A stretch of 64,000 nucleotides of DNA from Nocardioides insulae DSM 17944 (GTDB lineage Bacteria > Actinomycetota > Actinomycetes > Propionibacteriales > Nocardioidaceae), in NCBI RefSeq assembly GCF_000422825.1, contig NZ_KE383928.1, forward strand, positions 818,930 through 882,929, read 5' to 3'. Positions 45,984-54,959 of the stretch are shown piece by piece. The notes below the pieces were generated by a model. It was not told the origin of the DNA. It worked only from the letters and a program-made list of their open reading frames with translations, and searched no databases. Position numbers and translations under genes: made by a program. The first letter of the stretch is position 1; every line of letters starts with the position of its first letter.

Positions 45984-46885
45984 TGACCTCGACCCCGGAC
46001 CTGGAGTCCCGGGAGCCCCTCACCCCGCTCCGTGAGGGACCGTTGCCCGGCGATCCGACTCCCGAACCGACCCGGCACGGCCTCGCCCACGCGCTGCGCC
46101 ACGGCCGGGGCCTGGTCGGGGTCGTCCTGGTGGGGATCGTGGTGGCTCTGGGCCTGCTCGCGCCGCTGCTGGCGCCGTACTCGCCGACCGAGCAGATCCG
46201 GGACGCCAACCTGCTGTCCCCTTCGTGGCAGCACTGGCTGGGCACCGACGCGCTCAACCGCGACCTGCTCTCCCGCACCCTGTACGCCGTCCGCGCGGAT
46301 CTGATGGTGGTCTTCGTGGCGGTGCCCGTCGGGGCGGTGATCGGTGCGCTGCTCGGGCTGGTCACCAGTTGGTGGGCCTGGACCGACGTGATCGCCCAGC
46401 GGCTCTTCGACGTGATGCTCGCCTTCCCGGCGCTCATCCTCGGCATCCTGGTGGCGGCCTTCGTCGGCCCCGGGCTGGTCACCGTCGGCGTGGTGATCGT
46501 CGCCATCGAGATCCCCGTCTTCGGGCGGCTGGTCCGTACCTCGGTCCGCACGGTGCGGGAGATGCCCTTCGTCGAGGCCGCCCAGGTCGTCGGCGCCCGC
46601 CCGGGCTGGGTGATGCGCCGCCACATCTGGCCGCACACCCTCGAACCGCTCACCGTCCAGCTCGCCGTCTCCATGTCCGTCGCCGTCTTCATCGAGGGAG
46701 CGATGAGCTTCCTCGGCCTCGGAGTGCGCCCGCCGGCGCCCTCGCTGGGCTCGCTCATCCAAGACGGTGTCCGCCTCATGTACGAGGCGCCGTACGTCGC
46801 CCTCGGACCACTGGTGCTCGTCGTCGCACTGGTCCTCGGGCTCCTGCTCATCTCCCAAGCCCTCACGGAGGCCCGCCGTGTCTGA
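45983..46885 (+). CDS. ABC transporter permease (DppC type)
   Basis: A 300-residue permease with a cytoplasmic N-terminal tail of about 35 residues, then six membrane segments. The OppC-like LGTDALNRDLLSRTLYAVRA motif follows TM1, and the EAA loop is FVEAAQVVGARPGWVMRRHI. The ATG overlaps the previous stop. The last 8 bases overlap the ATPase start. It forms the channel with the DppB-type partner. Confidence 0.93.
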   Translation: MTSTPDLESREPLTPLREGPLPGDPTPEPTRHGLAHALRHGRGLVGVVLVGIVVALGLLAPLLAPYSPTEQIRDANLLSPSWQHWLGTDALNRDLLSRTLYAVRADLMVVFVAVPVGAVIGALLGLVTSWWAWTDVIAQRLFDVMLAFPALILGILVAAFVGPGLVTVGVVIVAIEIPVFGRLVRTSVRTVREMPFVEAAQVVGARPGWVMRRHIWPHTLEPLTVQLAVSMSVAVFIEGAMSFLGLGVRPPAPSLGSLIQDGVRLMYEAPYVALGPLVLVVALVLGLLLISQALTEARRV

Positions 46886-48683
46886 CACTCCCTTCCCGCC
46901 CGCCCCCCAGAACGACAGCCCGCTCGAGGCGTCGGCCCCCACGCGGCCGGTGCTCGACATCGACCACCTCGCCATCTCCTTCGCCCACCCGCGTCCCGCC
47001 GTCCGCGAGGTCAGCGTGACCGTGCACCGCGGTGAGATCGTCGCCCTGGTGGGGGAGTCCGGCTCGGGGAAGTCGATGACCGCCCGGGCGGTGCTCGGCC
47101 TGCTGCCGCCCGGTGCCCGGGCGAGCGGCTCCATCCGCCACGACGGCTACGAGCTGCTCGGTCTCTCCGAACGCGACCTCGACTCCATCCGTGGCCGCCG
47201 CATCGCGATGGTCTTCCAGGAGCCCCAGACCGCGCTCAATCCCGTCCGCACCATCGGCTGGCAGCTCGCCGAGGCGCTGCGCGCGCACGGCGGTCGGCGG
47301 CGGCGGGCCACCCTCCGCGAACAGAGCCTGGCCCTGCTCGAGCAGGTCGAGATCCCCGAACCGGAGCGCCGGCTCGCGCAATACCCCCATCAGCTCTCCG
47401 GCGGCCAGAAGCAGCGGGTGGTGCTGGCAATGGCCCTCGCCCACGAACCCGCCGTCCTGCTCGCCGACGAGCCGACCACCGCACTCGACGTGACGGTCCA
47501 GGCCGAGATCCTGACCCTGCTGGACCGGATCCGGGTCCGTACCGGCACCGCCGTCGTCCTCATCACGCACAACATGGGCGTCGTCGCCGCCATCGCCGAC
47601 CGGGTCGTCGTGCTCCAGGCCGGCCTCGTGGTCGAGGAGGGCGAGACCTCTGCCCTGTTCGCCGGGCCCCGGGAGCCCTACACCCGGGCGCTCCTCGACT
47701 CCGTCCTCCGCCTACCCGCATCGTCGCCGGGCTCCGCCGGACCCGCCGGCACCGTGGAGGTCCACGAGCCGCCCACCGAGCCGGTCCGGTCCGAGGGTCC
47801 CAGCTCGGTCGATCCGGGAAGCGGGTACGCCGAGCTCGTCCAGGCGCCGCCGCTGGATCCGGCGGCGGTCGAGTTCCGCGGCGTGCACGTGCGCTATGGG
47901 TCCGCCAAGCGCGGTCGGGCCTTTCCCGCCGTTCAGGACGTCTCGCTGCGGGTGGGGGCGGGGGAGGTGATGGGCCTGGTCGGCGAGTCCGGTTCCGGCA
48001 AGACCACCCTGGGTCGGACGGCGGCGGGGCTGGTCCCGGTCGCGGAGGGCGACGTCCTGCTCTCGGGGGTCTCGCTCACCTCCGGCCGCCGGCCCACGGC
48101 CGGACTGCAGCGTGGCCTGGCGTTCGTGCACCAGGATCCCGAGGCCTCGCTCGATCCCCGGCTGAGCGTCGGGGAGAGCATCCGGGAACCCCTCGACGTC
48201 CACCGGGTCGGCACGCCCGCCAGCCGGACGGCCCGGGTCGGCGAACTGCTCGACGCGGTGCACCTGCCGCCGACCTACGCCGCCCGCCGGCCCCGTGAAC
48301 TCTCCGGTGGGCAGCGTCAGCGCATCGCCTTCGCCCGTGCCCTGGCGCTGCGACCGAGGCTGCTGATCGCGGACGAGCCGACCAGTGCCCTGGACGTCTC
48401 GGTACAGGCTCGGGTGCTGCGGCTCTTCTCCGAACTCCAGACCGAACTCGGCTTCGCCTGCCTGTTCATCAGCCACGACCTGGCCGTCGTCCACGAGGTC
48501 GCGCACCGCGTCGCCGTGCTGCGTGCAGGCCGCCTGGTGGAGACGGGCCCGGTGGGGGAGGTGTTCACCGCGCCCCGCGAGGAATACACCCGGCGGTTGC
48601 TGGCCGCCGTACCCTCCACCGAGCCGCGCGGCCGACACCGGATCCCCGTGCCCGCCATGTCACCGCTCCCCGACAGGGGCTGA
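46878..48683 (+). CDS. ABC transporter ATP-binding protein, fused DppD-DppF type
   Basis: A 601-residue protein that carries both ATPase subunits in one chain. Half 1 has Walker A GESGSGKS and signature LSGGQKQR; half 2 has GESGSGKTT and LSGGQRQR. Each half ends with the oligopeptide-type C-terminal extension ([18 protein letters not shown] and [16 protein letters not shown]). A GTG start at 46878 is preceded by GGAGG. Fusion of the two subunits is common in this family in actinobacteria. It energises the transporter encoded just upstream. Confidence 0.94.
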   Translation: MSDTPFPPAPQNDSPLEASAPTRPVLDIDHLAISFAHPRPAVREVSVTVHRGEIVALVGESGSGKSMTARAVLGLLPPGARASGSIRHDGYELLGLSERDLDSIRGRRIAMVFQEPQTALNPVRTIGWQLAEALRAHGGRRRRATLREQSLALLEQVEIPEPERRLAQYPHQLSGGQKQRVVLAMALAHEPAVLLADEPTTALDVTVQAEILTLLDRIRVRTGTAVVLITHNMGVVAAIADRVVVLQAGLVVEEGETSALFAGPREPYTRALLDSVLRLPASSPGSAGPAGTVEVHEPPTEPVRSEGPSSVDPGSGYAELVQAPPLDPAAVEFRGVHVRYGSAKRGRAFPAVQDVSLRVGAGEVMGLVGESGSGKTTLGRTAAGLVPVAEGDVLLSGVSLTSGRRPTAGLQRGLAFVHQDPEASLDPRLSVGESIREPLDVHRVGTPASRTARVGELLDAVHLPPTYAARRPRELSGGQRQRIAFARALALRPRLLIADEPTSALDVSVQARVLRLFSELQTELGFACLFISHDLAVVHEVAHRVAVLRAGRLVETGPVGEVFTAPREEYTRRLLAAVPSTEPRGRHRIPVPAMSPLPDRG

Positions 48684-48747
48684 CCGCCCGCTCCGATGGC
48701 GGGCCGGGGTACGGCGGACGCCCAATGCCGGCAGGCAGGATGGGGCC

Positions 48748-50226
48748 ATGCTGGAGGCACACACTGTCGAGCGGATCCGCGCGGTCGAGGCGGAGTTGAT
48801 GGCCGGTCTGCCCGCGGGCGCGCTGATGCAACGGGCCGCCACCGGGCTCGGATACGCCATCCTCGGGCTGCTCCGGGACCTCGACCCACCGAGCACCGGC
48901 AGAACCAGCGGAGCGTACGGGCGCCGGGTGCTGCTGCTGGTCGGGTCGGGCGACAACGGCGGCGATGCGCTGTACGCCGGCGCGCTGCTGGCGGGGCGGG
49001 GAGCGGCCGTGGTGGCCTGGCTGCTCACCGAGGCGGCCCACCCGGGCGGCGTCGAGGCCCTTCGCGGGGCGGGCGGCCGGGTGAGCCGGTGGGCGCCGGG
49101 GACGACCGAACCGTTCGGCCCCGGCCGCCCGCCCGAGGTGGTGGTCGACGGGATCGTCGGGATCGGGGGGCGTCCCGGACTCCGACCCGAGGCGGAGGAG
49201 GCGCTGGCCGCGGTCGCGGGCGTCCCGGTGGTGGCGGTCGACGTGCCCAGCGGGCTCGACGTCGATGCCGGCGAGGCGCCGGCCCCGCACGTCACGGCCG
49301 ACCTGACCGTCACCTTCGGCACCCATCGGGTGGCGCACCTGGCCGACCCGGCCGCCCTGGCCTGCGGTGACCTGCACCTGGTCGACCTGGGCTTCGGCGC
49401 GGCAGGCAGCGTCACCGGGTCGGCCGGTGACGCCGGGGTCACCGCGCTGGAGGCCGACGACGTCGCCCGGTTGCTGCCCCGGCCCGAGCCGAGGGCGCAC
49501 AAGTACACCCGGGGCGTCGTGGGGATCCTCGCCGGTTCCCGCACCTACGCCGGAGCCGCCTCGCTCTGCGTCGCAGGGGCCAACACCGGCCTGGTCGGCA
49601 TGGTCCGCTACACCGCGCCCGACGGCGACCAGGACGCGGAGAGGCAGATCCGGTCCGCCCACCCCGAGGTGGTCGGCGAGGGCCGGGTGCAGGCCTACGT
49701 GGTGGGGCCGGGCACCCACACGGCGGCCGCCGAGGCACTCGCCCGCGCGGTCGGGGCCGGCGTACCCCTCGTGGTCGACGCGGACGCGCTCGCCCAGGTG
49801 TCCGGACCGCTGGGGGTGCCGGCGGTACTGACACCTCATGCCGGTGAACTCGCCGGCATGCTCGGGGTGCCCCGGGCCGAGATCGAGGCGGCACCGCTGG
49901 CCTTCGCCCGCGCCGCGGCGGCGCGCTGGGAGGCCACGGTCCTGCTCAAGGGGCGACGCACCCTCATCGTCCGGCCGGACGGCGCGACCCGGGTGACGAT
50001 CATCGGTACGCCGTGGCTCGGCACGGCCGGGGCCGGCGACGTGCTCAGCGGCCTGATCGGCGCGCTCCTCGCCGCCGGGTGCGAACCCTTCGACGCGGCC
50101 GGCGTGGGCTCCTGGCTGCACGCAGCGGCCGCCACCCTGGCCGGCGACGGGGGGCCGATCCGTGCCGGTGAGATCGCGGCGGCGGTGCCCGAAGTGGTGC
50201 GGCGCATGCTGGCCCCTGCGGGGTAG
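48748..50226 (+). CDS. nnr: Bifunctional NAD(P)HX epimerase/dehydratase
   Basis: A 492-residue repair enzyme for hydrated NAD(P)H. The N-terminal YjeF domain (epimerase) includes LVGSGDNGGDALYAGALLAG and VVAVDVPSGLDVDAG. The C-terminal ribokinase-like ADP-dependent dehydratase includes HKYTRGVVGILAGSRTYAGA and the GTAGAGDVLSGLIGALLAAG motif. CAGGAT at 48736-48741 lies 6 bases before the ATG, a leaderless pattern that decides the start against the longer frame from 48385. It precedes the alr gene, an order common in actinobacteria. Confidence 0.95.
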   Translation: MLEAHTVERIRAVEAELMAGLPAGALMQRAATGLGYAILGLLRDLDPPSTGRTSGAYGRRVLLLVGSGDNGGDALYAGALLAGRGAAVVAWLLTEAAHPGGVEALRGAGGRVSRWAPGTTEPFGPGRPPEVVVDGIVGIGGRPGLRPEAEEALAAVAGVPVVAVDVPSGLDVDAGEAPAPHVTADLTVTFGTHRVAHLADPAALACGDLHLVDLGFGAAGSVTGSAGDAGVTALEADDVARLLPRPEPRAHKYTRGVVGILAGSRTYAGAASLCVAGANTGLVGMVRYTAPDGDQDAERQIRSAHPEVVGEGRVQAYVVGPGTHTAAAEALARAVGAGVPLVVDADALAQVSGPLGVPAVLTPHAGELAGMLGVPRAEIEAAPLAFARAAAARWEATVLLKGRRTLIVRPDGATRVTIIGTPWLGTAGAGDVLSGLIGALLAAGCEPFDAAGVGSWLHAAAATLAGDGGPIRAGEIAAAVPEVVRRMLAPAG

Positions 50227-50255
50227 GAGAGGGGCCGGGTGAGACACTAGTACCC

Positions 50256-50327
50256 ATGTTCTGCACCGACGGGCGCCACCGTCGACCCCCGTTCAGCCAG
50301 GCCCGGCGGCGGAGGGTGACCGGGTGA
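50256..50327 (+). CDS. Short upstream ORF coupled to alr
   Basis: A 23-residue ORF. GACACT (50243-50248) lies 7 bases before its ATG, as for leaderless genes here, and its TGA overlaps the alr GTG (GTGA). The peptide is basic (MFCTDGRHRRPPFSQARRRR, then VTG) with a single Cys. It could be a leader peptide that governs alr translation, or the transcript's true first codon with alr reached by reinitiation. No homologue comes to mind. Confidence 0.5.
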   Translation: MFCTDGRHRRPPFSQARRRRVTG

Positions 50328-51541
50328 GCCGGGCTGAGATCGTGGTCGACCTGGCGGCGATCCGCGGTAACGCGCACCGTCTCCGGGAGCATGCCGGCAC
50401 CCCGTTGATGGCCGTGGTGAAGGCCGACGGTTACGGGCACGGGCTGGTCGAATCCGCCCGCGCGGCGCGCGAGGGCGGGGCCGCCTGGTTGGGGGTCGCG
50501 ACCATCGACGAGGCGCTGGCGCTCCGTGCCGCGGGCGACGAGGGGCGGGTGCTGTGCTGGCTGACCGTGCCCGCCGACGACCTGGCCCCGGTCGTGGCGG
50601 CAGGCATCGACGTGTCGGCGTACACCCTCGCCGAACTCGACCAGGTCGCGGATGCGGTCCTCCGGGCGGGTCGCCCGGCGCGGCTCCAGATCAAGGTCGA
50701 CACCGGCCTTTCCCGAGGGGGCGCCACCCCGGACACCTGGGCGGCCGTGATGCGCGCCGCCCGTCAGGGCGAGACCGAGGGTCGCTGGCGCGTCACCGGG
50801 GTGTGGTCGCACCTGTCCAGCAGTGACGAGGTCGACGACCCGGCCAACGACGAGCAGGAGAAGGTCTTCCGCGACGCCCTCGCGGTGGCCGACCGGGCCG
50901 GGCTGCGACCCGACGTACGGCACCTGGCCAACTCGGCCGCCGCCATCCACCGGCCGAGCAGTCGGTTCGACCTGGTGAGGTGCGGGATCTCGCTGTACGG
51001 CGTCGACCCGGCGCCCGGCGTCCGCGCGGACGTGTGGGACGGGCTCGGTCTCACCGCCGCGATGACGGTGCGGGCCGATCTCGCCCTGGTCAAGCAGGTC
51101 GAGGCCGGCGCCGCGGTCTCCTACGGCCGCCGCTGGACGGCTCCCGCACCGACCGTCCTCGGGTTGGTACCGATCGGGTACGCCGACGGGCTGAGCCGGG
51201 TGGCCAGCAACCGGGCCGAGGTGTGGGTCGCGGGCGAACGCCGCCCGGTGCGCGGCACCATCTGCATGGACCAGGTGGTGGTCGACCTGGGTGCCCCCGG
51301 GGTGGGGACGAAGCCGGAGGCGGGCGCGGACGTGCTCGTCTTCGGACCGGGCACGCGGGGTGAGCCCACCGCCCAGGACTGGGCCGAGGCCGGGGACACG
51401 ATCGCCTACGAGGTGGTGACCCGCGTGGGCGGCCGGATGGTCCGGCGGCACGTCGACAGCGAGCGCGACCCCGCCACCACGCCCGAACCCTCGGACGACC
51501 CCATCGCCGACCCCATCGTCGACCAGGGGAGGGGCCGATGA
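50324..51541 (+). CDS. alr: Alanine racemase
   Basis: A 405-residue pyridoxal-phosphate enzyme making D-alanine for peptidoglycan. The PLP Lys is K33 in AVVKADGYGHG, the second catalytic Tyr lies in AVSYGRRW, and RGTICMDQVVVDLG is the conserved substrate-site motif. A Pro/Asp-rich tail of about 25 residues follows the core. It starts with GTG overlapping the short ORF and its stop overlaps the next gene (ATGA). Confidence 0.96.
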   Translation: MSRAEIVVDLAAIRGNAHRLREHAGTPLMAVVKADGYGHGLVESARAAREGGAAWLGVATIDEALALRAAGDEGRVLCWLTVPADDLAPVVAAGIDVSAYTLAELDQVADAVLRAGRPARLQIKVDTGLSRGGATPDTWAAVMRAARQGETEGRWRVTGVWSHLSSSDEVDDPANDEQEKVFRDALAVADRAGLRPDVRHLANSAAAIHRPSSRFDLVRCGISLYGVDPAPGVRADVWDGLGLTAAMTVRADLALVKQVEAGAAVSYGRRWTAPAPTVLGLVPIGYADGLSRVASNRAEVWVAGERRPVRGTICMDQVVVDLGAPGVGTKPEAGADVLVFGPGTRGEPTAQDWAEAGDTIAYEVVTRVGGRMVRRHVDSERDPATTPEPSDDPIADPIVDQGRGR

Positions 51542-52614
51542 GCCTCGCGACCCGGATCATCGCCGGTGCGGTGGGTGTGGCGGCCGCGGGCGCCACGGTC
51601 GCCGGTGTGGCGACCACGAGACGCCAGGCCGCCGCGATCCACGACCGCCCCGGCGACCCCGCTGCGGCCCCGCTGGGCAGCCTGCGCAGCCGCGGGCGCA
51701 CCGTGGTCGCCGAGGACGGCGTACCCCTCCACGTGGAGGTCGACGAGGTCGATCCCGGGATGAACGATGCGGGGCTCCCGACCGTCGTGTTCGTGCACGG
51801 CTATGCGCTGAACGCCGACTGTTGGCACTTCCAGCGCGCCGCCCTGCGCGGACGGGTGCGCACCGTCTTCTACGACCAGCGTTCGCACGGGCGCTCCGGG
51901 CGGTCCGGGCTGGCCAATGCCACCATCGAGCAACTGGGCGTGGACCTGCGCGCGATCATCGAGCAGGTCGTGCCCGAGGGGCCCGTGGTCCTGGTCGGGC
52001 ACTCGATGGGCGGCATGAGCGTCGTCGCGCTGGCCGCGCAGTACCCCGAGCTGTTCGGTCGCGCCGAGGACGGCGGCAAGGTCGCGGGGGTCTGCCTGAT
52101 CTCCACCACCGCCGGCGGTCTCGACCCGAGCCGGGTCCTGTTCCCCCTGGTGCCCGCCCGAGTGGGCGGCGGCCTGGCCTACGGGATGGTCCGTGGCCTG
52201 GCCCGCAGCCACCGGGCGGTGGACGGCATCCGCCGGGCGGGCCGGACCGCGGCGGTGGTGCTCACCGACCGCTACTCCTTCGGCACCGAGGTGCCTGCCG
52301 GGTACGTCGAGTTCGTCGACGACATGCTCTCCGCGACCCCGTTCGAGGTGCTGGCCGAGTTCTTCCCGAGCTTCCGCGGCATGGACATGTTCGACGCCGT
52401 CGAGGCGATGAACGCCGTACCCACCACCATCATCTGCGGCACCCGTGATCGCATCACCTCCATTGGGCACAGCCGCAAACTGCACTCCCGCATCCCGCAC
52501 TCGACGCTGGTCGAGTGCGAGGGTGCCGGCCACATGGTGATCATGGAGCGCCGGGCCGAGGTCGACGCCGAGATCGAGAAGCTCATCACCGCCGCCGGGA
52601 GTGCCGCCGCATGA
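51538..52614 (+). CDS. Alpha/beta fold hydrolase
   Basis: A 358-residue hydrolase. A hydrophobic N-terminal segment (IIAGAVGVAAAGATVAGVAT) is a membrane anchor or signal. The nucleophile elbow is GHSMGGMS, the oxyanion region is VFVHGYALN, and the catalytic His lies in CEGAGHMVIM, with Asp in CGTRDRITS. It is coupled to alr by ATGA. The substrate is unknown; the position among alr and t6A genes is conserved in actinobacteria as I recall. Confidence 0.92.
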   Translation: MSLATRIIAGAVGVAAAGATVAGVATTRRQAAAIHDRPGDPAAAPLGSLRSRGRTVVAEDGVPLHVEVDEVDPGMNDAGLPTVVFVHGYALNADCWHFQRAALRGRVRTVFYDQRSHGRSGRSGLANATIEQLGVDLRAIIEQVVPEGPVVLVGHSMGGMSVVALAAQYPELFGRAEDGGKVAGVCLISTTAGGLDPSRVLFPLVPARVGGGLAYGMVRGLARSHRAVDGIRRAGRTAAVVLTDRYSFGTEVPAGYVEFVDDMLSATPFEVLAEFFPSFRGMDMFDAVEAMNAVPTTIICGTRDRITSIGHSRKLHSRIPHSTLVECEGAGHMVIMERRAEVDAEIEKLITAAGSAAA

Positions 52615-52639
52615 GCCCTGCCCCGGAGAGGGATGTCGC

Positions 52640-53617
52640 ATGAGTTCCCAGGTCAGCAGCCCCGAGCCCACGCCCGGGCTGGAGGTCGAGATCCACCGGA
52701 TCGGCCCGGCGGAGGCGGCGACGGCGCTCGACATCGTGCGCGCGGCGTTCTCCGATCGGCCCGCGCTGGACCCGCCCGCCGCCGCGCTCAGTGAGACCGT
52801 CGCCAGCCTGGCCGACCGGCTGCACGGGGACCGCGGCCTGATGGCCACCCTGGACGGGCGGCCGGTCGGCACCCTGGTGCTCGACCCGATCGGGCGCACG
52901 ATGTACCTGCGGCGCTTCGCCGTACGCCCCGGACTCCAGGGCAGGGGGATCGCGCACGCCATGATCGCCGCCGCCGTTGAGGATGCCCTCGCCCGCGGGG
53001 ACGTCGAGGACCTCACCGTCGTCGCCCGGGAGGAGCTGCCGCGCACGGTGAGCTTCTGGGAGAAGCAGGGGTTCCGGGAGGTCGACCGTTACAGTCCCAA
53101 CGTGGAGCTCCGCCGCCCGTTGCGTACGCACGTCGAGACCGCCGCGGACGCCGAGGAGATGCGTGGCCTCGGCCGACACCTGGCCGGCCGCCTGCGCGCC
53201 GGCGACCTGCTCGTGCTCAGCGGGGAGCTCGGCGCCGGCAAGACGACCTTCACCCAGGGGCTCGGCGAGGGCCTCGGCGTGCGCGGTCAGGTGACCTCGC
53301 CGACCTTCGTCATCGCCAGGGTCCATCCCTCGCTGACCGGGGGCCCCGAACTCGTCCATGTCGACGCCTACCGGCTCGGCTCCCTGGAGGAGCTCGACGA
53401 CCTCGACCTCGACACCGAGCTCGACGAAGCGGTCACCGTGGTCGAGTGGGGAGAGGGCCTGGCCGAAGGGCTCTCCGAGTCGCGGCTCGAGGTCCGGATC
53501 CTCCGAGCGCTCACCACCGACGAACTCGACGGCGACCTGGATCCCCGTCGCGTCGAGATCACCCCGGTCGGGCCGCGCTGGCACGACCTCTCCGCCGACG
53601 GATGGGAGCTCCCGTGA
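52640..53617 (+). CDS. tsaE: GNAT acetyltransferase fused to TsaE ATPase
   Basis: A 325-residue two-domain protein. Residues 1-150 are a GNAT domain (VRPGLQGRGIAHAMIAAAVE is the acetyl-CoA loop). Residues 155-325 are TsaE, the ATPase that drives turnover of the t6A37 tRNA-modifying complex, with Walker A SGELGAGKTTFTQGLGEGLG and VVEWGEGL. I took the ATG at 52640, after GGAGAGGGATGTCGC; the frame extends to 52601 inside the hydrolase gene. TsaB follows at once by GTGA overlap. The acetyltransferase target is unknown. Confidence 0.92.
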   Translation: MSSQVSSPEPTPGLEVEIHRIGPAEAATALDIVRAAFSDRPALDPPAAALSETVASLADRLHGDRGLMATLDGRPVGTLVLDPIGRTMYLRRFAVRPGLQGRGIAHAMIAAAVEDALARGDVEDLTVVAREELPRTVSFWEKQGFREVDRYSPNVELRRPLRTHVETAADAEEMRGLGRHLAGRLRAGDLLVLSGELGAGKTTFTQGLGEGLGVRGQVTSPTFVIARVHPSLTGGPELVHVDAYRLGSLEELDDLDLDTELDEAVTVVEWGEGLAEGLSESRLEVRILRALTTDELDGDLDPRRVEITPVGPRWHDLSADGWELP

Positions 53618-54273
53618 CGCTGCTGCTCGCCTTCGACACCGCCACCCCCCAGGTCGGGGTGGCGTTGTACGACGGCCACGACGTCGTGGCCGAGCTCGTC
53701 TCGGAGCGCTCCATGAAGCACGGCGAGCAGCTCGCTCCGCTGATCGCGTCCGCGCTCGATCAGGTCGGTGCGACCCGCCAGGACCTCACCGGCATCGCGG
53801 TGGGCGCCGGGCCGGGGCCCTTCACCGGGCTCCGCGTCGGCCTGGTCACCGCCCGCACCCTCGGCTTCGTCCTGCGGATCCCCGTCCGTGCGGTCTGCAC
53901 ACTGGACGTGGTCGCGGTCGAGGTGGCCGAGGAGCAGCGGGGCGGGCTCGGGACCAGCGGTGCCGAACCGGCCTTCGCCGTGGCGACCGACGCACGTCGC
54001 AAGGAGGTCTACCTGGCGGTCTACGACGCCACCGGAGCCCGGCTTACCGGCCCCGTGGTCGAACGCCCCGCCACCGTGGCCACCCGTCTCCCCGTGGCGG
54101 GTGAGGGCGCGGTGCTCTACCCCGACTCCTTCCCGAACCCGCTCGGCCCGACCCGCCCCAGTGCCGGCTGGCTGGCCCGGGCGGTCGCCCAGGACCGGGC
54201 CGAGCTGCTCGAGCCCGAGCCGCTCTACCTCCGCCGCCCCGACGCGGAGGCACGCTACGGCGCCCGGCCGTGA
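53614..54273 (+). CDS. tsaB: tRNA t6A biosynthesis protein TsaB
   Basis: A 219-residue member of the ASKHA fold that scaffolds TsaD and TsaE. It starts TLLLAFDTATPQVGVALYDG, and GAGPGPFTGLRVGLVTARTL is the family signature. The GTG start overlaps the tsaE stop. TsaB lacks catalytic residues but dimerises with TsaD, encoded 0.7 kb downstream. The stop overlaps rimI (GTGA). Confidence 0.95.
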   Translation: MTLLLAFDTATPQVGVALYDGHDVVAELVSERSMKHGEQLAPLIASALDQVGATRQDLTGIAVGAGPGPFTGLRVGLVTARTLGFVLRIPVRAVCTLDVVAVEVAEEQRGGLGTSGAEPAFAVATDARRKEVYLAVYDATGARLTGPVVERPATVATRLPVAGEGAVLYPDSFPNPLGPTRPSAGWLARAVAQDRAELLEPEPLYLRRPDAEARYGARP

Positions 54274-54791
54274 GCACCGCCGTACCCCCGCCCGAGCGGC
54301 GGGGCCCTGCTCCGGGCCCGGCGATGGTGACGGTACGCCGGGCGGCCGCGGAGGATCTGCCGGCCGTGGTCGGACTGGAACTCGACTGCTTCGGTGAGGA
54401 TGCCTGGACCCGCGACTACCTGGTGGGTCTCCTCCCCGGTGCGGACACCTTCGCCTCGCTCTGGGTCGCCGAGACCTCGGCGGGCGAGATCCTGGGCCAC
54501 GCCATCCTCAGCGTCGTCTTCGAGACCGCCGAACTCCAGCGGATCGCGGTCGCCGGCTCGGCCCGCCGCCGCGGGATCGCCCGGGTGCTGCTAGCCGAGG
54601 TCACCGGACAGGCCACCGCCTCGGGGGCCGAGCGCCTGCTGCTGGAGGTGCGCGAGCTCAACCAGCCCGCCCTGCGGCTCTACCGACGGGCCGGCTTCAC
54701 CGAACTCGACCGCCGCCCCCGCTACTACCGCGACGGCTCCACCGCCGTCGTGATGGCCAGCGAACTGATCGACCAGCCTCCCTCCGGGTAG
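54270..54791 (+). CDS. rimI: Ribosomal protein S18-alanine N-acetyltransferase
   Basis: A 173-residue GNAT protein between tsaB and tsaD, the usual place for rimI. The acetyl-CoA loop is ARRRGIARVLLAEV, and NQPALRLYRRAGFTELDRRP is the RimI-type C-terminal motif. It begins with GTG and about 18 unconserved Pro-rich residues. It acetylates the N-terminus of ribosomal protein S18 in E. coli; other substrates are possible here. Confidence 0.92.
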   Translation: MSTAVPPPERRGPAPGPAMVTVRRAAAEDLPAVVGLELDCFGEDAWTRDYLVGLLPGADTFASLWVAETSAGEILGHAILSVVFETAELQRIAVAGSARRRGIARVLLAEVTGQATASGAERLLLEVRELNQPALRLYRRAGFTELDRRPRYYRDGSTAVVMASELIDQPPSG

Positions 54792-54826
54792 CCCGGGACG
54801 GAGCGATCCGGCCGGGTCGTGGGATC

Positions 54827-54878
54827 GGGGCGTTGGGTCGGGGCGTTGGGTCGGGGCGTTGGGTCGGGGCGTTGGGTC
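54827..54878. repeat. Four 13-bp G-rich tandem repeats before tsaD
   Basis: GGGGCGTTGGGTC occurs four times in a row, with partial copies on each side. Each unit gives a GGGG and a GGG run on the plus strand, so G-quadruplex formation is possible. It lies 81 bp before the tsaD start. Confidence 0.93.
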
Positions 54879-54959
54879 GGGTGGGGAGACACACCACCAC
54901 GAGAACAGTGCCGAGGGGACGGGGCGTGTCCGGGAGGGCGAGGAGGCACAATGTCGGGC

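Noticed and set aside
54819..54959. N-terminal extension of TsaD through the 13-bp repeats
   Set aside because: The extension is translated repeat sequence; TsaD normally begins just before [11 protein letters not shown].
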